From assembly GCF_012317045.1 (NCBI RefSeq), contig NZ_CP051154.1, positions 1,116,001-1,180,000 on the forward strand: 64,000 nt of DNA, given 5' to 3'. Source of the DNA: Leifsonia sp. PS1209. GTDB lineage: Bacteria; Actinomycetota; Actinomycetes; Actinomycetales; Microbacteriaceae. Shown here in pieces: positions 41,484-50,836 of the stretch (positions are counted from its first letter, which is position 1; each line of letters starts with the position of its first letter). The notes beneath the pieces were generated by a model. That model did not search any database and was not told the origin of the DNA. It saw nothing but the letters and a program-made list of their open reading frames with translations. Made by a program: the position numbers and the translations under genes.

Positions 41484-42769
41484 GCGCCGCCCCGACCACC
41501 CAGACCTCCACACCCCGACTCACTCCTGCGCGCACCAGGCTGGCGCTGCTCGCGCTCGCTCTCGGCGGCTTCGGCATCGGCTCGACCGAGTTCGTCGCGA
41601 TGGGGCTGCTGCCGAACATCGCCCACGACCTGCTGCCCGCCGTCTACGCGGCCTCCCCGTCCGACGCGAACGCGCAGGCGGGCTGGGCGATCTCGGCATA
41701 CGCGCTCGGCGTCGTGGTCGGCGCCCCGACCATCGCGGCGTTCGCCGCCCGACTGCCGCGCAAGCAGCTGCTGCTCTGGCTGCTCGTCGCGTTCACCCTC
41801 GGCACCGTGGCGTCCGCGCTCGCGCCGACCTTCCAGCTGGTGCTGGTGGCCCGGTTCATCAGCGCGCTGCCGCACGGCGCGTACTTCGGGATCGCCTCCC
41901 TCGTGGCCGCGTCGCTGATGGGGCCGGGCAAGCGCGGGCAGGGCGTCGCGTTCGTGCTCTCCGGGCTGACGATCGCGAACGTGATCGGCGTCCCTCTGAT
42001 CACCTGGCTGGGGCAGACGCACGGCTGGCGTGCCGCATACCTCGTGGTCGCGGGGATCTTCGCTCTCACGTTCGTCGCGGTGGCCACGCTCGTGCCCTGG
42101 CAGGCCGGCAACCCGAAGGCGACGATGGCGAACGAGCTGAAGGCGTTCAGCCGCCTGCAGGTCTGGCTGGCGCTCCTCATCGGTGCCATCGGATTCGGTG
42201 GCTTCTTCGCGGTGTACACGTATGTCGCGCCGATGGTGACGACCATCACCGGGCTGAAAGAGTCGGCGGTGCCGCTGGTGCTCATCCTGATCGGCCTCGG
42301 GATGACGGTCGGCAACCTGATTGGCGGACGCGTCGCCGACCGCGCCCTCAGACCCGGGATGCTCGCGTTCTTCGTCATCCTGCTGCTCGGCCTCGGCGCG
42401 CTCTACTTCACCGCCTCCACGGTGGTGGGGCTGCTCGTGTCGCTGTTCGTGATCTCGGCCGCCTGCTGTGCGATGTCCCCGACCATCCAGACCAGGCTGA
42501 TGGATGTGGCGCACGAGAGCCAGTCGATCGCGGCAGCACTCAACCACTCCGCCCTCAACATCGCGAACGCGGCGGGAGCGTACCTCGGCGGCCTGACGAT
42601 CGCGGCGGGCTTCGGCTATCTGTCGCCGGTGGTGGTCGGCGCGATCCTCTGCGTCGCCGGGATCGCGCTCGCGGTCGTGTCGTTCTCGATCGACCGCTCG
42701 CGCGAGCGCCGCGGCGTCGACACCGGCGTGGTGCACGCGCAGCGTCCAGACCCGCTGCCGGTGGACTGA
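41480..42769 (+). CDS. MFS transporter, DHA1-type drug/sugar exporter
   Basis: This 429-residue protein has twelve predicted helices. It has the family features LALGGFGIGSTEFVAMGLLPNIA in helix 1, a motif A-like loop GAPTIAAFAARLPRKQLL and FISALPHGAYFGIASLVAA, as in AraJ/CmlA-like DHA1 transporters. These export drugs, sugars or metabolites by proton antiport; the substrate here is unknown. GTG at 41480 was chosen because it fits the coupled leader ORF and precedes the conserved first helix by the usual distance. Confidence 0.85.
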   Translation: MSAAPTTQTSTPRLTPARTRLALLALALGGFGIGSTEFVAMGLLPNIAHDLLPAVYAASPSDANAQAGWAISAYALGVVVGAPTIAAFAARLPRKQLLLWLLVAFTLGTVASALAPTFQLVLVARFISALPHGAYFGIASLVAASLMGPGKRGQGVAFVLSGLTIANVIGVPLITWLGQTHGWRAAYLVVAGIFALTFVAVATLVPWQAGNPKATMANELKAFSRLQVWLALLIGAIGFGGFFAVYTYVAPMVTTITGLKESAVPLVLILIGLGMTVGNLIGGRVADRALRPGMLAFFVILLLGLGALYFTASTVVGLLVSLFVISAACCAMSPTIQTRLMDVAHESQSIAAALNHSALNIANAAGAYLGGLTIAAGFGYLSPVVVGAILCVAGIALAVVSFSIDRSRERRGVDTGVVHAQRPDPLPVD

Positions 42770-42806
42770 GCGGCGCAGGCCGCGGAGGCCGAAGCCGCCT
42801 GGGCCG

Positions 42807-43487
42807 CTACGCCTGCTCGCGGCGCCGGACGAGCTCCGCGATCCACAGCGGGGCGTACGGCGAGGTGCAGCCGGGCGGCGTCGGGTAGTCCTTGAGCACT
42901 CCGAGGCGTTCGCCGATGGCCATCGCTCTGGCGCGCAACGCGCCGTCGTGGATGCCGATGGTCGCCAGGCACTCGTTCATCGACCACTGCAGGCGGTCGG
43001 GGGCGTCCTTCAGTTCGGCCTCGATGCTGTCGAGCAGGCCGGGGAGGTCGAGGCCGTCCGGGTTCTTCGCGACGCGGTCGCTGGTCAGCGCCCAGCCGGC
43101 GCTCGCCACCACGGGATCGTCGTCGGCCAGCCACGAAACGCGCAGCTCCTCGGCGTGCCTGCTCTTCTTGACCACGTAAGAGATCAGCCAGTCGTGCACT
43201 TTGGGCACGCGCGCATCCCGGATCATCGCATCCAGGTCGGCGGCGATGTATTCCCGAGGTCGGCCGATCAGGATGGCGACCAGGCGCGCCGCCGTGCCGC
43301 CGGTGTCCCACAGCTCCGCGGCGAGGGCGGGGTCCGTTCCCACGTTCTTCGCGACAGCGCGCAGCTTCGTGAGGTTGACGCCGTGGTCGTCCCCGTGCCG
43401 TTCGTTGACGGCGCGGACGCGGGGGTCTTCGAGAGCCGCGAGCTCGGCGAGCACGTCGCCGAGCACCGCGCCGCTCCTCACGGACAC
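42807..43487 (-). CDS. DNA alkylation repair protein, AlkD-like HEAT-repeat glycosylase
   Basis: The 226-residue protein is a helical-repeat protein with VGTDPALAAELWDTGGTAARLVAILIG, DAMIRDARVPKVHDWLISYV, and ASAGWALTSDRVAKNP; the Trp and Asp placement in WDTG...ARLVA and VHDWL fits the AlkD superfamily, which excises alkylated purines. Direct activity cannot be confirmed, since several actinobacterial homologues are uncharacterised. Its ATG is 1 nt after the response-regulator stop, so it is the last gene of the two-component operon. Confidence 0.75.
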   Translation of the reverse strand: MSVRSGAVLGDVLAELAALEDPRVRAVNERHGDDHGVNLTKLRAVAKNVGTDPALAAELWDTGGTAARLVAILIGRPREYIAADLDAMIRDARVPKVHDWLISYVVKKSRHAEELRVSWLADDDPVVASAGWALTSDRVAKNPDGLDLPGLLDSIEAELKDAPDRLQWSMNECLATIGIHDGALRARAMAIGERLGVLKDYPTPPGCTSPYAPLWIAELVRRREQA

Positions 43488-43488
43488 G

Positions 43489-44142
43489 TCAGTCGTTCTG
43501 CAGCAGGATGCCGTCTTGGATGGCGCGCTTGCGGAGGGCCACCTTCGTGCCGACGTCGTACCCGGCCACGCGGTACTTCTCGCGGATGCGCTTGAGGTAG
43601 CTCTTGGCGGTCTCGTCGGAGATGCCGAGCTGGAAGGCGACGGCCTTCACCGGCTCGCCTGCGCCGTACAGCGCCATCACGCGGCGCTCCTGCGCGCTCA
43701 GCTTGGGCGCGCCGCCGACCTCTCCCGAGTTCAGCGCGAGATCGAGCTCGGCCGAGATGAACGACTCGCCCTTGCGGGCGGCGCGGATCGCCTCGACGAT
43801 CATCTCCGCGTCCTCGCTCTTCACCAGGTAGCCGAGCGCGCCGGCCGCGATGGCCTCGCGCACCACGGCGGGCTCGGAGTACGTGCTCATCAGGACGGTG
43901 CGGACGCCGGTGGTCTTCAGGGTCGACAGCTTCAGCGAGACGGGGATGTTGTCTTTGAGGTCGAGGTCGAGCAGGACGACGTCGACGGGGAACTCGGGGT
44001 GCGTGAGGAGTTCGGGCCAGCTGGCTACGGCTGCGACCATCCGGATGTCGTCCGCGGCGTTGCGGATCCACTCGGTCAGTGCCCCGAGCAGCATCTTGTG
44101 ATCGTCGACGATCGCGATTCTGATGGGAGGTGCCTCGGTCAC
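43489..44142 (-). CDS. NarL/FixJ-like response regulator
   Basis: The 217-residue regulator has a receiver domain (about 1-125) with acidic pair IAIVDDHK, phospho-acceptor Asp in VDVVLLDLDLKDN, switch Ser/Thr in TVLMSTYS and Lys in LGYLVKSED. A LuxR-type DNA-binding domain follows (about 145-210: LSAQERRVMALYGAGEP and ISDETAKSYLKRIREKYRVAG). It belongs to an operon with the sensor kinase (45388-46554), a kinase-like membrane protein and alkD. Partner assignment follows from gene order. Confidence 0.87.
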   Translation of the reverse strand: MTEAPPIRIAIVDDHKMLLGALTEWIRNAADDIRMVAAVASWPELLTHPEFPVDVVLLDLDLKDNIPVSLKLSTLKTTGVRTVLMSTYSEPAVVREAIAAGALGYLVKSEDAEMIVEAIRAARKGESFISAELDLALNSGEVGGAPKLSAQERRVMALYGAGEPVKAVAFQLGISDETAKSYLKRIREKYRVAGYDVGTKVALRKRAIQDGILLQND

Positions 44143-44185
44143 GGGCTGCCTTTCTTGACGGTAGAGGGAGCCGACGGTGCTGCTG

Positions 44186-45391
44186 TCAGGCGAGATCGGC
44201 CGAGCTGTCGCTCACACTGGTGATCTCGATGCGCAGCGTCGATCCCGCGAAGGTCTCGACGTACCGGCCCACCTTACGGATAGCTTGCCATGCGGCGGGG
44301 TCCACCCCGTTTCGCGGCACACCGGTGGTCGAAATCACGATCGATATTCTGGCACCCGGATTGGGGTCGCCGTGCTCTGGCGCGCTGGGACGGCTGAGGT
44401 CGAGCGTCAGACTGCGCGGCTGGGACGCTCCCTGCCGCACCGGATCGCTGATCAGCAGCCACACCGCGGTCAGCAGCCCGTCGCGCTGATCGCGGGTGAG
44501 CGCAGCGGCGAGCCCCTCGCTGTCGGTCAGCGCCACCGCCGGTCCGAGCAGCGCGGACTCCGTCACGGCGTGGTACAGCCAGGTCTCCTTGCGGCCCTGG
44601 ATGAGGTGCAAGCGCAGCTCGGTGGCGATGCTCGACGCCGCAGACGCCGTCTCCTCGTTCAGCGGCAGGGTGGTGCGTCCGCTCGCGACGCCGTCGAGCA
44701 GGCGCTCTGCGGCGAGGTCGAGCCTGGCCAGCTCCTCGGAGGCGAGCATCCCGACCGCGTATCCGGGGGAGGAGACCGTGCTCTGCACCTGCACGAGGTC
44801 GAGCTCCAACTGGATGAGCGTGCGCAGCGACCGCACGATCTGCACGCCGAGCAGCGGGGGAGCGACGCTCAGCGCGATGGTGACGAACGCCGGCCCGAGC
44901 GCGGAGAGGTCGTGCTGGCCGCGGAGGGCGAACTCGCCCGCGAGCACGACGCCCAGGCCGATGGATGCGACGACGATGTCCGACGGGGGACGCGCGGCCA
45001 CGCAGAGCAGCAGCGCGGACCCGACGGCGACGGCGGCGGTCGGCTGCGCACCCGTGTCGCCGGGAGCCCAGGTCCCCACCACGTCGAGGGCGACGACCGC
45101 CGCGCAGATCGCGATGGCCGTGTAGAACATCCCGTTGGGCAGTTCGTCCGGCAGCCGCGGCCGGACGATCACGGCGGCGACGAGGGTGACGAGCAGCCCC
45201 GCCCACGCCGCCAGGGAGAGCGGCAGGGCGGTGTAGCTGCCCAGGTTGATCAGCATCACGGCTAGCTGGAACGCGATGAGGGCGAAGGCGGCCACGTTGA
45301 AGCCGATGTCGAGCCTGGCGCGGCCCAGCGCATCCCGTTCGCTGTCGCTGCCGACGCGCCTGGACAGGGTCTCCTCCGTCGTGCGGGTCAT
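44186..45391 (-). CDS. Membrane protein resembling a sensor kinase but lacking ATPase boxes
   Basis: This 401-residue protein has about six N-terminal hydrophobic helices (about 30-195). A helical segment follows (RTLIQLELDLVQVQSTV), then a cytoplasmic domain (about 240-400) whose layout (AASSIATELRLHLIQG, LLTAVWLLISDP, ISIVISTTG) looks like a HATPase remnant. I find no phospho-histidine, N box or G boxes. It overlaps the kinase gene by 4 nt and precedes the response regulator by 43 nt. It may be a modulatory partner of the kinase. No named family is recognised with confidence. Confidence 0.6.
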   Translation of the reverse strand: MTRTTEETLSRRVGSDSERDALGRARLDIGFNVAAFALIAFQLAVMLINLGSYTALPLSLAAWAGLLVTLVAAVIVRPRLPDELPNGMFYTAIAICAAVVALDVVGTWAPGDTGAQPTAAVAVGSALLLCVAARPPSDIVVASIGLGVVLAGEFALRGQHDLSALGPAFVTIALSVAPPLLGVQIVRSLRTLIQLELDLVQVQSTVSSPGYAVGMLASEELARLDLAAERLLDGVASGRTTLPLNEETASAASSIATELRLHLIQGRKETWLYHAVTESALLGPAVALTDSEGLAAALTRDQRDGLLTAVWLLISDPVRQGASQPRSLTLDLSRPSAPEHGDPNPGARISIVISTTGVPRNGVDPAAWQAIRKVGRYVETFAGSTLRIEITSVSDSSADLA

Positions 45392-46554
45392 TTCGGCACC
45401 TCGAGGACGACGGTCGTGCCGCTGCCCGGCGAGGAGAACAGGCGGGCGTTGCCGCCCACCTCCCTCAGCCGGGCGACGATCGACTCGGTGAAGCCGAGCC
45501 TGCCCTGTTCGATCGTGCTCACGTCGAAGCCTTTGCCGGAGTCGGTGACCATCGCGCGCACCGTCGTCTCGTCATCGGTGATCGTGACGTGCGCCTCGTT
45601 GACGCCGGAGTGCCTGCGCACGTTCTCCAGGCACTCGCCGAGCGCCAGCAGGAACGCATCCAGGATGTCGCTCGGCAGCAGCACCTGACCCGTGCCGTGC
45701 CAGTTCACTTCGAGGCCCATCCTGCGGAACCGCTGCTTGACGGACTCGAGCGTGTTGCCGAGCGTCGACTCCTCGACCGGCTTGAGCTTGTAGTCGCCGG
45801 AGCGGGTGGGGTCCGGGGTGAAGCCGAGTCGCAGCTGGCGGAGCAGTGCGGCATCCTCGCCGGCCTGTTCGCGGAGCGCGCCGGCGCTGACGCCGACGCC
45901 GGAGTGCGCGAGCAGCGTCAGGGTCGCCAGCACCGTGTCGTGCAGCAGCCGCGCCCCCTGGCGGCGACGCGCCTCCGTCTCGCTCGCCTGGCGCTCGACC
46001 CGGTATGCGCGGCTCATCGTCGAGATGCGCGTCAGGGTGCGGGGAACGGTGCGCGACAGCCACACGCCCGTGGCGGTGAGGGCGACCCAGCCTGCGACCG
46101 TGAAGATCAGCGGTTCGCCCCGCTGGGAGTCGGTGAGCACGAGCGTTGCGGACTCGGCCGCGAGGGTGACGACGGAGGCGCCGACCAGCAGCCCGACCCT
46201 CCCGCGCGAGGTCACGGTCGGGATGGCGACGCTCGCGACGGCCGCTCCCGCGATCATCCCGACCGCGCTGAGCGCCGCGGGGCCGAGGGGCACATCCGGC
46301 AGCAGGTTGAGCAGGACGATCGCCGCGCCAGCGACGACGATGACCACCACCCAGACCTCGGTGTGCGCCAGCGACGCCAGCTGGAACTGCGCGTACGCGA
46401 GGCAGGCGAGCAGCACGACGGCCGCCAGATACAGCGGAAGCGGGAGGGTGCCCGGGATGCTCAGGCAGAGCAGGGAGGTCGCAGTCGCAGTGAGGCCGAT
46501 GTTCCTCGCCGTCATCGCGAGGAGACGATCACGCTCCTTCTGGATGCGCGACAT
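45388..46554 (-). CDS. Two-component sensor histidine kinase (HisKA_3-like/HATPase)
   Basis: The 388-residue protein has six or so N-terminal membrane helices (about 15-180), a dimerisation helix with the candidate phosphoacceptor in RRQGARLLHDTVLATLTLLA, and a HATPase domain with N box ECLENVRRHSG, G1 VTDSGKGFD and G2 SSPGSGTTVVLEVP. The extracytoplasmic loops are very short, suggesting an intramembrane-sensing kinase. It is the first gene of an operon with the kinase-like membrane protein, the response regulator and alkD. Confidence 0.85.
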   Translation of the reverse strand: MSRIQKERDRLLAMTARNIGLTATATSLLCLSIPGTLPLPLYLAAVVLLACLAYAQFQLASLAHTEVWVVVIVVAGAAIVLLNLLPDVPLGPAALSAVGMIAGAAVASVAIPTVTSRGRVGLLVGASVVTLAAESATLVLTDSQRGEPLIFTVAGWVALTATGVWLSRTVPRTLTRISTMSRAYRVERQASETEARRRQGARLLHDTVLATLTLLAHSGVGVSAGALREQAGEDAALLRQLRLGFTPDPTRSGDYKLKPVEESTLGNTLESVKQRFRRMGLEVNWHGTGQVLLPSDILDAFLLALGECLENVRRHSGVNEAHVTITDDETTVRAMVTDSGKGFDVSTIEQGRLGFTESIVARLREVGGNARLFSSPGSGTTVVLEVPK

Positions 46555-46569
46555 GCTCCTCCGTTCCGC

Positions 46570-47775
46570 TCAGGCGGCGAACAGCCTGCGCAGCTGATCG
46601 CTCACGGCATCGTCCTCGATGAGGAATCCGTCATGCCCGAAGTCCGACTCTATTACGACCGGCTCCGTTCCGTCGATGGTGGCGGGGAGGTGCGCGGCGA
46701 TCTGCTGCTGCCCTTCGACCGGGAACAGCCTGTCGCTGTCGATGCCGACCGCCAGGGTGCGCGCGGTGACGCGTGCCAGCGCGGCGGCGAGCCCGCCCCT
46801 GTCGCGGCCGATGTCGTGCGAGTTCATCGCCTGCACCAGGGTGATGTAGCTGTTCGCGTCGAAGCGCCTGGTGAACTTGTTCCCGTGGAAGTCGAGGTAC
46901 GACTCCACGGCGAAGCGTCCGTTGTCGCCGAGCGGGCTGATCTCGCTCTGCCATGCGCGCTCGAACCGTCCGTTCAGCTCGGACGAGCTGCGGTAGCTGA
47001 TCAGCGCCATCCGGCGGGCGAGCGCGAGACCCTGGTGCGGTCCGTTGCCGTCTCCGGCGTCGTAGTAGAGGCCGCCGCGGAACAGCGGGTCGGTGCGCAC
47101 CGCCTCGATCTGCACGGAGTTGAGCGCGATCTGGTCGGCCGTGGAGAACGGGGGAGCGGCGATCACGGCGAGCCGTTCGACGCGCTCCGGGTAGCTGACC
47201 GCCCACTCGAGCGCCTGCATCCCGCCCATCGAACCGCCGACCACGGCCGCCCAGCGGTCGATGCCGATCGCGTCGGCGAAAGCGGCCTGCGCGTTCACCT
47301 GGTCCCGGATGCTCGTGAACGGGAAGCGCGGCCCCCACTCCGTGCCGTCCGGGGCGATGGAGGCGGGTCCGGTCGTCCCCTGGCAGCCGCCGAGCATGTT
47401 CGGCACGACCACGAAGAACCGGTCGGTGTCGATCGCCTTGCCCGGCCCGATGATGCCCTGCCACCACCCGGCGGTCGGGTGTCCAGGGCCGGCGCTGCCG
47501 ACCGCGTGGCTGTCGCCGGTGAGGGCGTGCAGCACCAGCACGGCGTTGTCGCGTTCAGCGGACAGCGTGCCCCAGGACTCGTACGCGACGCGCACATACG
47601 GGATGCGCTGCCCGCTCTCGAAGGCGAACTCGCCGATGCCGGCGAACGAGCGGGAGCCCTCGGGGTCCGACTCCTTCCAGGCGCCACTCGCCGGAGGCTT
47701 GCCGAGGAGCGACCTCGCTTGGGCGTCCGTGATGAAACTCGACGGGGCCGTATCGGCGGATGTCTGCCACTCCAT
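46570..47775 (-). CDS. metX: Homoserine O-acetyltransferase MetX
   Basis: MetX acetylates homoserine with acetyl-CoA, the first committed step of methionine synthesis. The 401-residue alpha/beta-hydrolase-fold protein has YESWGTL, LVLHALTGDSHA, the nucleophile elbow VVGGSMGGMQALEWA, the catalytic Asp in GIDSDRLFP and His in DFGHDGFLIE. The ATG at 47775 is preceded by CAGTAT-N6, close to a leaderless -10. O-acetylhomoserine is used by MetY encoded at 49422-50744; the two intervening genes are on the minus strand. Confidence 0.93.
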   Translation of the reverse strand: MEWQTSADTAPSSFITDAQARSLLGKPPASGAWKESDPEGSRSFAGIGEFAFESGQRIPYVRVAYESWGTLSAERDNAVLVLHALTGDSHAVGSAGPGHPTAGWWQGIIGPGKAIDTDRFFVVVPNMLGGCQGTTGPASIAPDGTEWGPRFPFTSIRDQVNAQAAFADAIGIDRWAAVVGGSMGGMQALEWAVSYPERVERLAVIAAPPFSTADQIALNSVQIEAVRTDPLFRGGLYYDAGDGNGPHQGLALARRMALISYRSSSELNGRFERAWQSEISPLGDNGRFAVESYLDFHGNKFTRRFDANSYITLVQAMNSHDIGRDRGGLAAALARVTARTLAVGIDSDRLFPVEGQQQIAAHLPATIDGTEPVVIESDFGHDGFLIEDDAVSDQLRRLFAA

Positions 47776-47815
47776 GTCTCCATACTGGCTCAGTGCGGGA
47801 GGGAGGGCGTGCGTG

Positions 47816-48517
47816 TTACGCGGGCTCGTCCGGCTGGTGCTCCGGCTCGTGCTCGTCGTGCTGCTCGTGGTCCTTCGGCGGGCGCAGGCGCTGCGACTGC
47901 TCGTTGATGTACGACACGATCGTCGCGCTCGCCGTGCCGACGATGGCGATGCCGCCGATCATCAGCACGACGGCCAGGATGCGCCCGGCGACGGTCACCG
48001 GCACGAAGTCGCCGTAGCCGACCGTCGCCATCGTGACGCACGCCCACCACACCGCGTCGCCGAAGCTCACGATCGTGGCGTGCGGCGCATACCGCTCCGC
48101 CTGGTAGACCGCCAGCGCGATGACGTAGACGAACATCACCACCGTCGTCGCGGCCACGATCAGCACCCGCCTGCGCACATGCGACGGCGACCGGCCGCGC
48201 AGCAACGGGATGCGGTGCAGCTCGCGCAGCAGCCGGAACGGCCTCGCCACGGGGAACAGCACGGAGGCCAGGTCGATCGGGTTCTTCCTGACGAACAGCC
48301 ACTTCTGCCGGCTCAGCACCAGCCGCACGACGTAGTCGACGAGGAAGGCAACCCACACGACGAACAGCACGCCGTTGAGCAGCGCGCCCAGCCACGCCGG
48401 GCGCGACGGCTGCAGGATCGACCACGAGTACGCGACGAGGAACAGCACGCTGGCGACGAGCAGCGGCCACGCCGTCCGGTCCTCCCAGACGGTCCTCCTG
48501 CTCTCGTCGCCCGCCAT
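47816..48517 (-). CDS. Potassium channel family protein (two-pore-helix/VIC type)
   Basis: This 233-residue protein has about six membrane helices. It has a pore region DAVWWACVTMATVGYGDFVPVT with the selectivity filter TVGYGD, followed by a last helix ending GTASATIVSYINEQSQRL. A charged segment (VRLVLSRQKW...RPFRLLREL) resembles a reduced voltage sensor. The C-terminal tail is His/Glu/Asp-rich (KDHEQHDEHEPEHQPDEPA) and may bind metal ions or be disordered. Its ATG is 1 nt from the SDR stop, so the two are co-transcribed. Confidence 0.87.
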   Translation of the reverse strand: MAGDESRRTVWEDRTAWPLLVASVLFLVAYSWSILQPSRPAWLGALLNGVLFVVWVAFLVDYVVRLVLSRQKWLFVRKNPIDLASVLFPVARPFRLLRELHRIPLLRGRSPSHVRRRVLIVAATTVVMFVYVIALAVYQAERYAPHATIVSFGDAVWWACVTMATVGYGDFVPVTVAGRILAVVLMIGGIAIVGTASATIVSYINEQSQRLRPPKDHEQHDEHEPEHQPDEPA

Positions 48518-48518
48518 C

Positions 48519-49298
48519 TCAGTCGCCGTCGACCCGCAGCTCGCCCTTGTGGAACCGGTACGGCGCGGCCTGTGCGACCGGTTTGATCACGATCAGGTCG
48601 AGGTCGACATGCCGTGGCCGTTCCAGCGCATCCACGATGGTCGCCGCCACGTCGTCGGCCGACAGCGGCTCCGGCACGTCCTCGTAGACCGCATCCCGTT
48701 TCTGCTTGTCTCCGCCGAACCTGACCAGAGAGAACTCCTCGGTCGCCACCATGCCCGGCGCGACCTCGATCACCCGGATGGGCTCGCCGTTCAGCTCCAG
48801 CCGCAGCACCTCGGTGAGGGCGTGCTCGGCGAACTTCGCCGCGTTGTACCCTCCGCCTCCCACGTACGCCGTGTGCCCGGCGATCGAGGTGAGGTTCAGG
48901 ATGTCGGCGTGGCCGGTCTGCCGCGCGCCCTCCCTCAGCAGGGGGAGCAGCGCGGTGATGACGCGCTTGGTCGCGATGACGTTGATCTCGTACATCCACA
49001 CCCAGTCGTCCACGTCCGACTTCTCGACGGAGTCGAGGCCGCGCGCGCCTCCCGCGTTGTTGACGAGCGCGTGGATGGGGCCGGTCGCCTCGAGGTGGGA
49101 GCGCAGCGCATCCACGTCCTCCTGCCTGGTGAGGTCGGCGGCGAAGACGTCGGCGCCGGTCTCTTCGGCCAGTGCGGAGAGCCGGTCGGCCCTGCGGGCC
49201 ACCCCGACCACATCCCACCCGTGCGACCGGAACAGCCGGACGGCCGCCTCCCCGATCCCGGAACTGGCACCCGTCACAACGACCCGTCTCACGCTCAT
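48519..49298 (-). CDS. Short-chain dehydrogenase/reductase
   Basis: The 259-residue NAD(P)-dependent oxidoreductase has the Rossmann motif VVVTGASSGIGEA, NNAG in ALVNNAGGARG, catalytic Ser in LNLTSIAGHT, and YxxxK as GYNAAKFAEHAL. After ALTEVLRLEL comes VAPGMVATEEFS. It looks like the YdfG/serine-3-dehydrogenase-like group. The ATG at 49298 is preferred over GTG 49313 because AAGAAT-N6 precedes it, resembling a leaderless promoter. It is co-transcribed with the K+ channel gene and divergent from metY. Confidence 0.87.
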   Translation of the reverse strand: MSVRRVVVTGASSGIGEAAVRLFRSHGWDVVGVARRADRLSALAEETGADVFAADLTRQEDVDALRSHLEATGPIHALVNNAGGARGLDSVEKSDVDDWVWMYEINVIATKRVITALLPLLREGARQTGHADILNLTSIAGHTAYVGGGGYNAAKFAEHALTEVLRLELNGEPIRVIEVAPGMVATEEFSLVRFGGDKQKRDAVYEDVPEPLSADDVAATIVDALERPRHVDLDLIVIKPVAQAAPYRFHKGELRVDGD

Positions 49299-49338
49299 GC
49301 GCCTATTCTTCACGGATTACGGCATGTTGCGCGCGCAT

Positions 49339-49391
49339 TGCCCGCACCTGCCCGCGCGTCTAGCCTGCTGTTGAGGCGGTGGCAGACCGCT
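49339..49391 (+). promoter_or_regulatory. metY promoter and short leader hairpin
   Basis: TTGCCC at 49339-49344 and TAGCCT at 49361-49366 have a 16-nt spacer, giving a predicted start near 49373 and a 49-nt leader. The leader folds GCGGT (49376-49380) on ACCGC (49386-49390) and ends in GAAGGAGTGAGCC before the ATG. The hairpin is too small to match a known SAM-sensing riboswitch. Confidence 0.45.
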
Positions 49392-49421
49392 CGACACGCA
49401 TCCCACCCGAAGGAGTGAGCC

Positions 49422-50744
<1,323 letters not shown>

Positions 50745-50764
50745 CCGCCGCCGCACCGCATCGA

Positions 50765-50822
50765 CGAGATGCCAGTAACTGTGCCGAATCCCGGGCGATT
50801 CGCGACAGTTGCTGGCATCTCG
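50765..50822. repeat. Long imperfect palindrome between metY and an MFS gene
   Basis: CGAGATGCCAG (50765-50775) pairs with CTGGCATCTCG (50812-50822); AACTGT (50777-50782) with ACAGTT (50805-50810); CGAATC (50785-50790) with GATTCG (50797-50802). That is 23 of 26 paired positions around a short loop. It lies between convergent stop codons and can act as a terminator, but it is longer and less GC-rich than the other terminators here. Confidence 0.65.
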
Positions 50823-50836
50823 CGTTTGCGGCGTGG

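Noticed and set aside
49373..49421. SAM-type riboswitch before metY
   Set aside because: The leader is only 49 nt with one 5-bp hairpin; none of the known SAM-binding cores can be recognised.
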